From the NCBI RefSeq assembly GCF_003014485.1, contig NZ_PYGA01000011.1:124001-188000 (forward strand): DNA of 64,000 bases, read 5' to 3'. The DNA comes from Murinocardiopsis flavida (GTDB taxonomy: Bacteria; Actinomycetota; Actinomycetes; Streptosporangiales; Streptosporangiaceae). The position numbers and the translations under genes were made by a program. The number at the start of each line of letters is the position of its first letter. Position 1 is the stretch's first letter. Shown piece by piece: positions 42,861-51,688 of the stretch. A model generated the notes under the pieces. The model made no database searches, was not told where the DNA came from, and saw nothing but the letters and a program-made list of their open reading frames with translations.

Positions 42861-44331
42861 GGTAGCCCTCCAGACCGTGGCGTCCGCCCTCCCGGCCGTA
42901 GCCGGACTCCTTGTAGCCCCCGAATGGGCTGGCGGGGTCGAACTTGTTGAACGTGTTGGACCAGACGATCCCGGCACGCAGCCGGTTGGCCGTCCACAGC
43001 ATGCGCGACCCCTTCTCGGTCCACACCCCGGCGGACAGCCCGTAGGGCGTGTTGTTGGCCTTGGTGACGGCTTCCTCAGGGGTGCGGAAGGTCAGCACCG
43101 ACAGAACGGGGCCGAAGATCTCCTCGCGGGCGATGCGGTGCGACTGGCTGACGCCGGTGAACACGGTCGGCGGGAACCAGTAGCCGCGCTCGGGCAGGTC
43201 GCACGCTGGCGACCAGCTTTCGGCGCCTTCGGCCTGGCCGGTGCCCGCGAGGTCGCGGATGCGGTCGAGCTGCGCGGCGGAGTTGATGGCGCCGATGTCG
43301 GTGTTCTTGTCGAGCGGGTCTCCCAGCCGCAGCCGGGACACCCGGGTCTTGAGCCGCTCCAGGACCTCGTCCGCGACGGACTCCTGCACGAGCAGCCGCG
43401 AACCCGCGCAGCACACGTGGCCCTGGTTGAAGAAGATGCCGCTGACGATGCCCTCGACGGCCTGGTCGAGCGCCGCGTCGTCGTAGACGATGTTGGCGCC
43501 CTTGCCGCCGAGTTCGAGGGTGACGCGCTTGGCCGTGCCCGCTGCGACGCGCGCGATCTCGCGTCCGACGGCGGTGGAGCCGGTGAACGCGACCTTGTCG
43601 GCGCCGGGGTGGGCGACCAGGGTGCGGCCGGTGGCACCGGCCCCGGTGAGGATGTTCACGACACCGGCGGGGAGGTCGGCCTCCTGGCAGACCTCGGCGA
43701 ACAGCAGCGCGGTGAGCGGCGTGGTCTCGGCCGGTTTGAGGACGACGGTGTTGCCGGTCGCCAGCGCGGGGGCGATCTTCCACGCGAGCATGAGCAGCGG
43801 GAAGTTCCACGGGATGACCTGCGCGGCGACGCCCAGCGGGCGGGGGTCGGGGCCGTACCCGGCGTGGGCGAGCTTGTCGGCCCACCCGGCGTAGTAGAAG
43901 AAGTGCGCGGCGACTAGCGGGATGTCGACGTCGCGGGTCTCCTTGATGGGTTTGCCGTTGTCGAGCGACTCCAGGACGGCGAACTCGCGGGCGCGCTCGG
44001 CGAGGATGCGGCTGATGCGGAACAGGTACTTGCCGCGTTCGGCGCCGGGCATCGGCCCCCACACCTCGTCGAAGGCGCGGCGGGCCGCGACGACCGCGAG
44101 GTCGACGTCCTCCTCTCCGGCCGCGGCGACCTCGGCGAGCGGCTGCTCGTCGGCGGGGTTGACGGTGGTGATGCGCTCGCCGCTCTTCGCCGGGGTGAAC
44201 ACGCCGTCGATGAACAGGTCGTAGCTGTCGCGGATGGCGACCACCGAGCGCGACTCGGGCGCGGGCGCGTATTCCAGCGCGGTGCCGAGCGCGGGCCGGT
44301 TCCCGGCCGTGGTGGCGTCGTCGTCTGCCAC
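42853..44331 (-). CDS. Aldehyde dehydrogenase (NAD(P)+), likely acetaldehyde-oxidising
   Basis: A 492-residue complete ALDH. Seen: Asn176 in IPWNFP, Lys199 in LKPAE, NAD site FTGSTAVGREIA, Glu273 in LELGGK, catalytic Cys307 in GHVCCAGSR and EEIFGPVLS near the end. GTG start. It follows deoC in the operon, so the acetaldehyde made by DeoC is the natural substrate; this is inference from order. Coupled downstream to the ALDH-like pseudo-enzyme. Confidence 0.93.
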   Translation of the reverse strand: MADDDATTAGNRPALGTALEYAPAPESRSVVAIRDSYDLFIDGVFTPAKSGERITTVNPADEQPLAEVAAAGEEDVDLAVVAARRAFDEVWGPMPGAERGKYLFRISRILAERAREFAVLESLDNGKPIKETRDVDIPLVAAHFFYYAGWADKLAHAGYGPDPRPLGVAAQVIPWNFPLLMLAWKIAPALATGNTVVLKPAETTPLTALLFAEVCQEADLPAGVVNILTGAGATGRTLVAHPGADKVAFTGSTAVGREIARVAAGTAKRVTLELGGKGANIVYDDAALDQAVEGIVSGIFFNQGHVCCAGSRLLVQESVADEVLERLKTRVSRLRLGDPLDKNTDIGAINSAAQLDRIRDLAGTGQAEGAESWSPACDLPERGYWFPPTVFTGVSQSHRIAREEIFGPVLSVLTFRTPEEAVTKANNTPYGLSAGVWTEKGSRMLWTANRLRAGIVWSNTFNKFDPASPFGGYKESGYGREGGRHGLEGYLV

Positions 44332-44339
44332 GGTTCCGC

Positions 44340-44478
44340 CCTCTCTGGTAGTCGAGCCCTGGTAGCCGGGCTCCCGTAATCGAGCTTCTGGTGACCGGGC
44401 CCGGGGTGGTCGAGCCCTGGTGCCCGAGCCGTGCTGGTCGGACTCTGGTGACCGACCCCTGCCGGCCGGGCCCTGTCA
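44340..44478. repeat. Degenerate tandem repeat between deoC and ALDH genes
   Basis: About five imperfect units of roughly 28 bp built on TGGTCGAGCCCTGGTGCCCG fill the 144-bp gap. Read on the minus strand they are hyphenated GC hairpins. They may attenuate transcription into the ALDH genes. Confidence 0.6.
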
Positions 44479-45420
44479 GTCGAGCGTGTAGTAGTCGGGA
44501 CCCGGGTAGGTGCCGGTGGTCAGCCGGGTGCGCTGCATCAGCAGGTCGTTGAGGACGCTGGAGGCCCCCAGGCGGAACAGGGCGGGGTCGAGCCACGCGG
44601 CCCCGGCGACCTCGTTCACCAGCACCAGGTTCTTGATGGCGTCCTTGGTGGTGCGGATGCCACCGGCAGGCTTGACGCCGATGCGGCGGCCGGTGGCTGC
44701 GTGGTGGTCGCGCACGGCCTCCAGCATCACCAGGGTCACCGGCAGGGTGGCGGCGGGCGCGACCTTGCCGGTGGAGGTCTTGATGAAGTCGGCGCCCGCG
44801 AGCATCGCGAGGTAGGAGGCGCGGCGCACGTTGTCGAGGGTGGCGAGTTCGCCGGTCTCCAGGATGACCTTGAGGTGCGCGGTGCCGCACGCCTCCTTGA
44901 CCGCGATGATCTCGTCGTGGACCTTGCGGAGGTCGCCGGAGAGGAACGCGCCGCGGTCGATGACCATGTCGATCTCGGTGGCGCCCGCCGCGACGGCCGC
45001 CCGGGTGTCGGCGAGCTTCGCCTCCAGGGGCGCGCGACCGGACGGGAACGCGGTGGCGACCGACGCCACCCCCACGCCGGTGCCGCGCAGCGCCGCGACG
45101 GCGGTCTCGACCATGTCGGGGTAGACGCACACGGCCGCGACGCGCGGGACCGAGGGGTCGGCGGGGTCGGGGTGCGCGGCCTTCGCCGACATGGCGCGGA
45201 CCTTGCCGCGGGTGTCGGCGCCTTCGAGGGTGGTGAGGTCGACCATGCTGATGGCGAGGTCGATGGCGGCGCGTTTGGCGGTGGTCTTGATCGACCGGGT
45301 CGAGAGGTCGGCCGCGCGCGCCTGCGCGCCGACTTCGTCGACACCGGGAAGTCCGTACAGGTACGCCCGCAGCGACGTGTTCGACGCCGCCGTATCGGAC
45401 GCGTATGCCGTGTCAGGCAC
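44476..45420 (-). CDS. deoC: Deoxyribose-phosphate aldolase
   Basis: A 314-residue class I aldolase that cleaves 2-deoxyribose-5-phosphate to acetaldehyde and glyceraldehyde-3-phosphate. Seen: the Schiff-base Lys214 in ADFIKTSTGK, EIDMVIDRG, LKVILETG and the second Lys in GVKPAGGIRT. It is longer than the E. coli enzyme, as in other actinomycetes. GTG start overlapping the permease stop by 8 bp. It links the nucleoside salvage genes elsewhere in the window to the ALDH downstream, and may also serve the sugar handled by this operon. Confidence 0.95.
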   Translation of the reverse strand: MPDTAYASDTAASNTSLRAYLYGLPGVDEVGAQARAADLSTRSIKTTAKRAAIDLAISMVDLTTLEGADTRGKVRAMSAKAAHPDPADPSVPRVAAVCVYPDMVETAVAALRGTGVGVASVATAFPSGRAPLEAKLADTRAAVAAGATEIDMVIDRGAFLSGDLRKVHDEIIAVKEACGTAHLKVILETGELATLDNVRRASYLAMLAGADFIKTSTGKVAPAATLPVTLVMLEAVRDHHAATGRRIGVKPAGGIRTTKDAIKNLVLVNEVAGAAWLDPALFRLGASSVLNDLLMQRTRLTTGTYPGPDYYTLD

Positions 45421-46432
45421 GAGCGCCTCGCTTCTCTATGACCATGTTCAGGATAAGTGCGACCACCAGGATCAGTCCGGTGACGACCATTTGGAAGTAG
45501 GAGCCGAGCCCGAGCAGGTTACACAGGTTGCGCAGGACCGACAGCAGCAGCACCGCGACGAAGGTCCCGAACACGCCGCCGCGCCCGCCGAACAGGTTGG
45601 TGCCGCCCAGGACGACCGCTGCGATCGCGTCGAGTTCCATGCCGTTGAACGCCGTGGGTTGGCCGATGGTCAGCCGCGAGGTGAGCAGCACCCCGGCCAG
45701 CGCGGACAGCATCCCGGAGATGGCGAAGACGGCGGTGATGACGCCGCGTACGGGCAGCCCGGACAGCCGTGCGGCCTCCCGGTTGCTGCCGACCGCGTAC
45801 ACGTACTCGCCGAAGGTGGTGCCGCGCAGGACGAGTGCGGCGATGACGGTGATCACGACGAAGACGATGCCGACGACGGGGACGTAGCCGAGGAAGCCGC
45901 CGCCGAGGAGCTGGAACGCGGTGGGGATCTCCCCTCCGGCGGGTTTGCCGTCGGTGAGGAGGTAGGTGAGGCCGCGGATGGCGGTGAGCCCGGCGAGGGT
46001 GGTCATGAACGCGGGCAGCGACAGGTACGCGGACAGGCCGCCCATGACCGCGCCGAACGCCGCGCCCGCCGCGAGGCTGACGAGGATCGCCAGGACGAAG
46101 TTCATGTCCTTGTCGATGAGCAGGGCGACGGTCATGCCGCCGAACGCGGCGGTGCTCCCCACGGACAGGTCGATGCCCGCGGTGAGGATGACGAGGGTCA
46201 TGCCGATGGCGACGATGCCGGTGAGGGCCGACTGCTGGAGCAGGTTGGCCATGTTCTGCGTGGTGAGGAACTCCGGCGCGAGCAGTGTCGCGACCACGCA
46301 CAGCGCCAGGAAGACGATGAGCAGGTTGAACCGGACGATGAGGTCCGCACCGAATCGGCCGCGCGGACGGCCCGGCCCTCCGGCCGGCCCTGTCGCGGGC
46401 GCCGTTGCGGCGGGACTGGTGGATGCCGTCAT
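45413..46432 (-). CDS. Ribose-type sugar ABC importer permease
   Basis: A 339-residue membrane protein of the RbsC/XylH family with about ten helices. Seen: VAIGMTLVILTAGIDLSVGS, the conserved permease start, and SALAGVLLTSRLTIGQP. It overlaps the ATPase stop by 4 bp (ATGA) and deoC by 8 bp. Confidence 0.93.
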   Translation of the reverse strand: MTASTSPAATAPATGPAGGPGRPRGRFGADLIVRFNLLIVFLALCVVATLLAPEFLTTQNMANLLQQSALTGIVAIGMTLVILTAGIDLSVGSTAAFGGMTVALLIDKDMNFVLAILVSLAAGAAFGAVMGGLSAYLSLPAFMTTLAGLTAIRGLTYLLTDGKPAGGEIPTAFQLLGGGFLGYVPVVGIVFVVITVIAALVLRGTTFGEYVYAVGSNREAARLSGLPVRGVITAVFAISGMLSALAGVLLTSRLTIGQPTAFNGMELDAIAAVVLGGTNLFGGRGGVFGTFVAVLLLSVLRNLCNLLGLGSYFQMVVTGLILVVALILNMVIEKRGARA

Positions 46433-47931
46433 GGCGTCACTCCTGTGATGACGGTGTGCGCGATGGTGTTCTCTGCTGCCGTCCGGGGGTCGAAGCAGGC
46501 GACGTTGCGCCCTTCGTGCAGGACCCAGATCCGGTCGGCGTTGGCGGTGAGCTCGGTGAGTTCGCTGCTCGCGAGGAGCACCGCGACGCCGTCGTCGGCG
46601 AGGCGGCGGACCTGGCGGTACAGGTCGGCTTTCGCGCCGACGTCGAGCCCGCGGGTGGGTTCGTCGAGGAGCAGGACGCGGACGCCGCCCCGGGTCACCC
46701 ATTTCGCGAGGACGACCTTCTGCTGGTTGCCGCCCGACAGCTCCCCCACGGGCTGGTCCGGTGTGGCGCACTTGACGCCCAGGTCGGCGAGCACGGGGGC
46801 GCCGAGGCGCCGCCCGAGGCGGCGGGGCGCGAGCCACGGCGGGCGGCCGAGCGCGGTGACGGCGGTGTTGCGGCCGACGGACAGGCCCAGCATGAGGCCC
46901 TGCTCTTTGCGGCTCTCGGGGACCAGGGCGAGCCCGGCCTTCACCGCGGCGGCGGGGGTGCGCACGCGCAGCGGCGTGCCGCCGAGCCGCGCCGACACGG
47001 CGCCGCCGGACACCCCGAACAGGGTCTTCAGCAGGGTGGTGCGGCCGGCGCCGCCGAGCCCGGCGAGGCCGACGATCTCGCCGGGGCGCACCTCGATGCC
47101 CGCGATGTCGATGAGGCCGGGGACGCGGACGCTGTCGATCTCCAGCAGTGGCTCCCCTTCGGGGGGTGCGCCTTCGACGGGGCGGACGAGTTCGCGGGAC
47201 TCGCCGATCATGGCGGCGACGAGCCGTTCGGGGCCCGTCTCGGCGATGTCGTACACGCCGACCGTGCCGCCGTCGCGCAGGACGGTGGCGCGGTCGCCGA
47301 TCTCCATCACCTCGTCCATGCGGTGCGAGATGTAGACGATGGAGCGCCCTTCGGCGGCGAGGGAGCGGATGACCTCGAAGACCTTGGCCAGGTCGTTCTC
47401 GCCGAGTGTCGCCGAGGGTTCGTCCATGACGATGATGCGGGCGTCGCCCGTGAGCGCCTTGGCGATGGCGGTCAGTTGCTGGTCGGCGATCGGCAGGTCG
47501 CGTACCGCCGCTGTCAGCGGGAATTCGCCGCCGACGCGGTCGACGGCGGCGCGCGCCAGTTCCAGGCGGCGGCGTTTGCGCACGAACGGGCCCGTCGCGG
47601 GGGCGTGGCCGAGCAGCAGGTTCTGCGCCACCGTCAGGTCGGGGATGAGGTCGAGTTCCTGGTAGATGACCGCGATCCCGGCCGCGATCCCGGCCTGCGG
47701 GCTGGTGAGGGTGACGGGCTGCCCGTCGAGTCGGATCTCGCCGCCGTCGGGCTGGTAGGAGCCCGCGAGGATCTTCATCAGGGTGCTCTTGCCGGCGCCG
47801 TTCTCGCCGAGGAGGCAGTGCACCTCGCCGGGCCGCACCGACAGTTCGGTGGCGTCGCACGCCAGGGTCCCGGGGAACCGCTTGACGATGCCGGACATGT
47901 GCAGGCGCGGCTGCGCCGGGTCGCCGCTCAT
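46429..47931 (-). CDS. Ribose-type sugar ABC importer ATPase (double)
   Basis: A 500-residue RbsA/MglA-like double ATPase: first domain GENGAGKST, YQELDLIPDLTVAQN, VMDEPSATL; second domain GLGGAGRTT, ELSGGNQQKVVLAKW, LLLDEPTRGLDVGAK. It drives uptake together with the permease and binding protein of this operon. ATGA overlap with the SorC regulator upstream; GAGGGA before the ATG. Confidence 0.94.
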   Translation of the reverse strand: MSGDPAQPRLHMSGIVKRFPGTLACDATELSVRPGEVHCLLGENGAGKSTLMKILAGSYQPDGGEIRLDGQPVTLTSPQAGIAAGIAVIYQELDLIPDLTVAQNLLLGHAPATGPFVRKRRRLELARAAVDRVGGEFPLTAAVRDLPIADQQLTAIAKALTGDARIIVMDEPSATLGENDLAKVFEVIRSLAAEGRSIVYISHRMDEVMEIGDRATVLRDGGTVGVYDIAETGPERLVAAMIGESRELVRPVEGAPPEGEPLLEIDSVRVPGLIDIAGIEVRPGEIVGLAGLGGAGRTTLLKTLFGVSGGAVSARLGGTPLRVRTPAAAVKAGLALVPESRKEQGLMLGLSVGRNTAVTALGRPPWLAPRRLGRRLGAPVLADLGVKCATPDQPVGELSGGNQQKVVLAKWVTRGGVRVLLLDEPTRGLDVGAKADLYRQVRRLADDGVAVLLASSELTELTANADRIWVLHEGRNVACFDPRTAAENTIAHTVITGVTP

Positions 47932-48929
47932 CGTCCCTCGCCTCCTTCGGCTCCATCGGCTCCATCGGCTCCGTCGTCTCCTTCGGCGCGGAGCAGGGTG
48001 GCGGCGGTGCGGTCGTCGGTGATGAGGGTGCTGCACATGCCGCTGGTGACGACGGCCGCGCACACGGCGTGCTTGGCGGGGCCGGAGACGACGGCGATCG
48101 AGACGTCGGCCGCGCGCAGCGCCGCGGGCGGCAGCCCGAGGGTGCGGGCGTCCAGGACGGGGTCGACCACGGCGCCGTCGGCGCCGACGAAGCGGCCGAG
48201 GACGTCGCCCACAGCGCCCGACTCGGCGAGGCGGGTGATGTCGGCCGCGTCGATGTGCCCGGAGCCGACCAGGACCGACTCGGTGCTGATCCCGCCGGGG
48301 CTGAACAGCAGCACGTCGGAGCCCGCCGCCATGCGGAGGATGTCGGACACGGCGTCGTCGCCCTCCAGCGCGGCGCGGGTGCTCTCCTTGCCGACGATCG
48401 CGGGGACGGGGAGCAGGGTGACGGTGCCGTTGCCGTGGTGGGCGATGCGGCTGGCCATGTCCTGCGCGGAGGTGGGGCGCCGCGACCTGCTCAGTCCGCC
48501 GTTGATCTGGACGACGTTGACGCCGTCGGCCCACCCGTGGGCGAGGTGCCCGGCGACGAGGTCGAGGGTGCGGCCCCAGGACACGCCGAGGAGCCGGGGG
48601 GCGGGGCTGAGCCGGGCCAGGTAGTCGGCTGCGGCGCCGGCGACCTGGTCGCGGAGGTCCTCTTCGTCGTCGGGGCGGCGCGCGGCGACGACGACGGCGT
48701 CGCGCAGGCCCAGTTCCTCGCGGAGCCGCCGTTCGAGTGTGCGCACCCGCGCCTGCGGGTGGTGCACCTCGATGGTGACGATCCCGGCTTCGCGCGCCTC
48801 GACCAGCATGCGGCCGACCTTCCAGCGCGTGTAGTGGAGTTGGGCGCCGATCTGCTCCTGGGTGCGGTCGTGCTCGTAGTAGAGGGACGCGACCTGGTAG
48901 AGCAGGTTCTCGTAGTCGGTGTCGGTCAC
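47928..48929 (-). CDS. SorC/DeoR-like sugar-binding transcriptional regulator
   Basis: A 333-residue SorC-family regulator: N-terminal HTH (YEHDRTQEQIGAQLHYTRWKVGRML) and the sugar-phosphate-binding domain with LLGVSWGRTLDLVA, VVQINGGL and FSPGGISTES. Such regulators sense the phosphorylated substrate of their operon. The gene lies inside the operon, GTG start coupled to the kinase (GTGA). Likely operator: 52760-52773. C-terminal DGADGADGAEGG tail. Confidence 0.9.
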   Translation of the reverse strand: MTDTDYENLLYQVASLYYEHDRTQEQIGAQLHYTRWKVGRMLVEAREAGIVTIEVHHPQARVRTLERRLREELGLRDAVVVAARRPDDEEDLRDQVAGAAADYLARLSPAPRLLGVSWGRTLDLVAGHLAHGWADGVNVVQINGGLSRSRRPTSAQDMASRIAHHGNGTVTLLPVPAIVGKESTRAALEGDDAVSDILRMAAGSDVLLFSPGGISTESVLVGSGHIDAADITRLAESGAVGDVLGRFVGADGAVVDPVLDARTLGLPPAALRAADVSIAVVSGPAKHAVCAAVVTSGMCSTLITDDRTAATLLRAEGDDGADGADGAEGGEGR

Positions 48930-50437
48930 GGCGCGCTCCGTTCCGGGTCGCTGAGCCGGTGGGCGATGCCGCGGGTCTCGGCGGTGGCCTGGCGGTAGTC
49001 GGCGTAGCCGCGGTCGAGGGCCGCGGCGCCCGCGGGGTCGGGTTCGATGGTGCGCACTTGGGGTGCGAACGCGGCGGCGGCCTCGGCGAGGCCGGTGACC
49101 TGGCCCGCGGCGGTGGCCGCGGCGACGGAGCAGGCGCGCAGGGTGAGGTTGTCGCCGTGGACCAGGCGCAGCGGGCGTCCCAGCGCGTCGGCGGTCGTCT
49201 GCAACCACAGCGGGTTGTGCCGGATGCCGCCGGAGACGAACACCTCCTCGACGGGGACGCCGCCGTCGACGAAGGATTCCAGGACCTGCCGGGTGCCGTA
49301 GGCGACGCCTTCGACGGCGGCCCGGTACACCTGCTCGGGTGTGGTGCCGAGGGTGAGGCCGAGGACGGCGCCGCGCAGCCGCGGGTCGCGCAGCGGGGTG
49401 CGGTTGCCCATGAAGTAGTCGAGGACGAGCAGGCCGTGCGCCGCGGGCGGTTGGGCGGCCGCGGCCGCGATGAGTTCGGGCAGGTCGGCGCGGGCCCGGC
49501 CGAGGAGCTGCTCGCCGGCCCAGGTGAGGACCGACCCGGAGCTGACCTGGCCGCCTTCGATGAGCCAGGAGCCGGGGGTGAGCGCGTCGGGGTAGGGCCC
49601 CCAGATGGTCGGGGGGAACACGGGGTCGGCGACCTCGGTGACGAACGCGGTGGAGGTGCCGGACACGGCGGACACCCGGCCCGGTTCGGGCCCGCCGACG
49701 GCGAGGAGGGACAGGTGGGCGTCGATGCCGCCGGAGGCGACGACGGCGGGGCCGCGCACCCCCAGCTCGCTGCGGGCGTGCGCGGTGAGGGCCCCGATGG
49801 GGTCGCCGACGGGGACGACCCGGTCGGGCAGCTTGTCCCGCAGGTCGGGCACTCCGAGTTCGGCGTAGAGGTCGTCGGGGAACCCGGCGCCGCGCGGGTC
49901 GTAGTTCCACTTGCAGACCGCGTTCATCAGCGACCCGGCCCATTCGCCGGTGAGCCGCCACACCAGGTGGTCGACCGCCTCGGTGATGCGCGCGGCGGCA
50001 TGGTAGGTGGCGGGCTCGTTGCGGGCCAGCCACATGGCCTTCGGCACGAGCCATTCGACGGCGTCGGACCCGCCCGCGTACTTCAGGACGGGGTGCCGGG
50101 TCGCCGCGGTGCGGTCCGATTCGGCGCCGGCGCGGCCGTCCATCCACAGCAGCGCCGGGCGCAGCGGGCGGCCTTCGGCGTCGACGACGGAGACGGTGGA
50201 CGCGGTGGTGGCGACGCCGACCCCGGCGATCTCGGGCTCGCCCGCGGCGGACATGGCGGCGCGGGTGGCGGTGACGACGGCGCGCCACCAGTCCCGCGGG
50301 TCCTGTTCGGCCCAGCCCGGGCGGGGGAATTTGGTGGGGTAGCCGTCGTCGCCCTCGCCGAGCAGCGCGCCGTCGCGGGCGTAGACGGCGACGCGGGCGC
50401 TCTCGGTGCCCAGGTCGATGGCGAGCAGTGCGGTCAC
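48926..50437 (-). CDS. FGGY-family carbohydrate kinase
   Basis: A 503-residue sugar kinase of the xylulokinase/gluconate kinase group. Seen: the phosphate-1 loop AIDLGTESARVAVY, PGWAEQDPRDWW, SGTSTAFVTE and the adenosine loop VSGGIRHNPLWLQ. It phosphorylates the ketose made by the adjacent dehydrogenase, by inference. GTG 50437 has GGGGAG 5 bp upstream; an in-frame GTG two codons earlier overlaps the dehydrogenase stop. Confidence 0.92.
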   Translation of the reverse strand: MTALLAIDLGTESARVAVYARDGALLGEGDDGYPTKFPRPGWAEQDPRDWWRAVVTATRAAMSAAGEPEIAGVGVATTASTVSVVDAEGRPLRPALLWMDGRAGAESDRTAATRHPVLKYAGGSDAVEWLVPKAMWLARNEPATYHAAARITEAVDHLVWRLTGEWAGSLMNAVCKWNYDPRGAGFPDDLYAELGVPDLRDKLPDRVVPVGDPIGALTAHARSELGVRGPAVVASGGIDAHLSLLAVGGPEPGRVSAVSGTSTAFVTEVADPVFPPTIWGPYPDALTPGSWLIEGGQVSSGSVLTWAGEQLLGRARADLPELIAAAAAQPPAAHGLLVLDYFMGNRTPLRDPRLRGAVLGLTLGTTPEQVYRAAVEGVAYGTRQVLESFVDGGVPVEEVFVSGGIRHNPLWLQTTADALGRPLRLVHGDNLTLRACSVAAATAAGQVTGLAEAAAAFAPQVRTIEPDPAGAAALDRGYADYRQATAETRGIAHRLSDPERSAP

Positions 50438-50439
50438 GG

Positions 50440-51606
50440 TCACTCCCCGTTGGGCATGAAGAGCACTTTGGAGCTGAAGACCGAGCGCTCGCCCAGTTGC
50501 CGCATCGTCGCGGGGAGGGCGTCGAGGCCCAGCTCGTGGGTGATCATGAATTTCCAGGCGAGGTCGCCCGATGCCATGGCCTGCGCGGCGGTGCGCCATT
50601 CGTCGCCGGGGAACGGCGCGGAGAAGGAGTTCCACGCCCCGTGCAGGGTGACCTCGCGGCGCAGGAACCCGCTGAACGTGGCCTTGGGCAGGACGACGGG
50701 GTCGTGCGGGATGCCGATGAAGGCGGCGTGGCCGTGCCGGGCGGTCAGGGACACGGCCTGGTCGATGGCCGCGGGCGCGCCCGCGGATTCGATGACGATG
50801 TCGTAGCCGCTGCCGGCGGCCGCCGCTGCCTCCTCGGGGGTCGTGGCGGTGCTGGTGGCGCCGGCCTCGGCCGCCATCTCCGCCTTTTCGGCGCTGACGT
50901 CGATGGACAGCACCTCGGACGCCCCTGCTGCGCGCGCCCACTGGACGGCGAACAGGCCGATGGGGCCCGCGCCCATGACGGCGACCCGGTGTCCGGTGCG
51001 CAGCTTGGTGCGCCAGATGGCGTGCAGCGCGATCGCCGCGGGGTCGAGCATCGCGGCGGCGCGCGGGTCGAGGCCGGCGGGCAGCACCATGAGGTTCCCG
51101 GCGGGGACGGTGACGTACTGGGCGTAGGCGCCGGGGCGGCGGCTGCCGAAGTAGTCGTAGTCCTCGCAGAGGCTGTAGTGGCCCTGGGTGCAGGGCGCGC
51201 AGCGGCGGCACGGGATTAGCGGGGGGACCGTCACGAGGTCGCCTTCGCGCACGGCCCCCGCCGCGTCCGCGCCGACGCCCACGACGTGTCCGGAGAATTC
51301 GTGGCCGCAGATCAGCGGCAGGTGGTAGGCGCCGCCGGGGCGCAGCATCCTGGGGATGTCCGAGCCGCACACCCCGCAGGCCGCGACGCGGACGAGCGCC
51401 TCGTCGGGTCCGGGTTCGGGGACGGGCACCTGCTCGACCCGGATGTCGCCCGGTCCGTGCAGCAGGGCCGCGCGCATCGTGTCCGGCACGGCGGTCTCCG
51501 GGAGAGCGGTCTCGGGGAGAGCGCTTTCCGGCAGAGCAGGCTCCGGGAGAGCGGTCTCCGGGAGAGCGGTCTCCGGACGCGTGGTCTCCGGCTGGGTTTC
51601 CGGCAT
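50440..51606 (-). CDS. Zinc-dependent polyol/alcohol dehydrogenase with repeat extension
   Basis: A 388-residue medium-chain dehydrogenase (sorbitol/galactitol-phosphate dehydrogenase-like). Seen: catalytic zinc site CGVCGSD and GHEFSG, structural zinc CRRCAPCTQGHYSLC, NAD-fold VMGAGPIGLFA. The first 43 residues are a chain of ALPET-type pentapeptides encoded by seven 15-bp repeats; the family normally starts at MRAALLHGP (51477). GAGG lies 5 bp before the ATG at 51606, so the extension is probably translated. It would oxidise a polyol to the ketose used by the kinase. Confidence 0.92.
   Translation of the reverse strand: MPETQPETTRPETALPETALPEPALPESALPETALPETAVPDTMRAALLHGPGDIRVEQVPVPEPGPDEALVRVAACGVCGSDIPRMLRPGGAYHLPLICGHEFSGHVVGVGADAAGAVREGDLVTVPPLIPCRRCAPCTQGHYSLCEDYDYFGSRRPGAYAQYVTVPAGNLMVLPAGLDPRAAAMLDPAAIALHAIWRTKLRTGHRVAVMGAGPIGLFAVQWARAAGASEVLSIDVSAEKAEMAAEAGATSTATTPEEAAAAAGSGYDIVIESAGAPAAIDQAVSLTARHGHAAFIGIPHDPVVLPKATFSGFLRREVTLHGAWNSFSAPFPGDEWRTAAQAMASGDLAWKFMITHELGLDALPATMRQLGERSVFSSKVLFMPNGE
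51491..51595. repeat. Seven 15-bp tandem repeats inside the dehydrogenase 5' end
   Basis: Units of GCGGTCTCCGGGAGA at 51491, 51506, 51521, 51536, 51551, 51566 and 51581, in frame, coding ALPET/ALPEP/ALPES on the minus strand. First and fifth units are identical, a sign of recent expansion. Confidence 0.95.
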
Positions 51607-51688
51607 GGTGTCCTCGTGTTTCCTTCCACGGTGGCGGGCCCGGGTGGCGGGCCGGGGTGGGCCCGCGCGGGTCCGACTGGGGCGCGTC

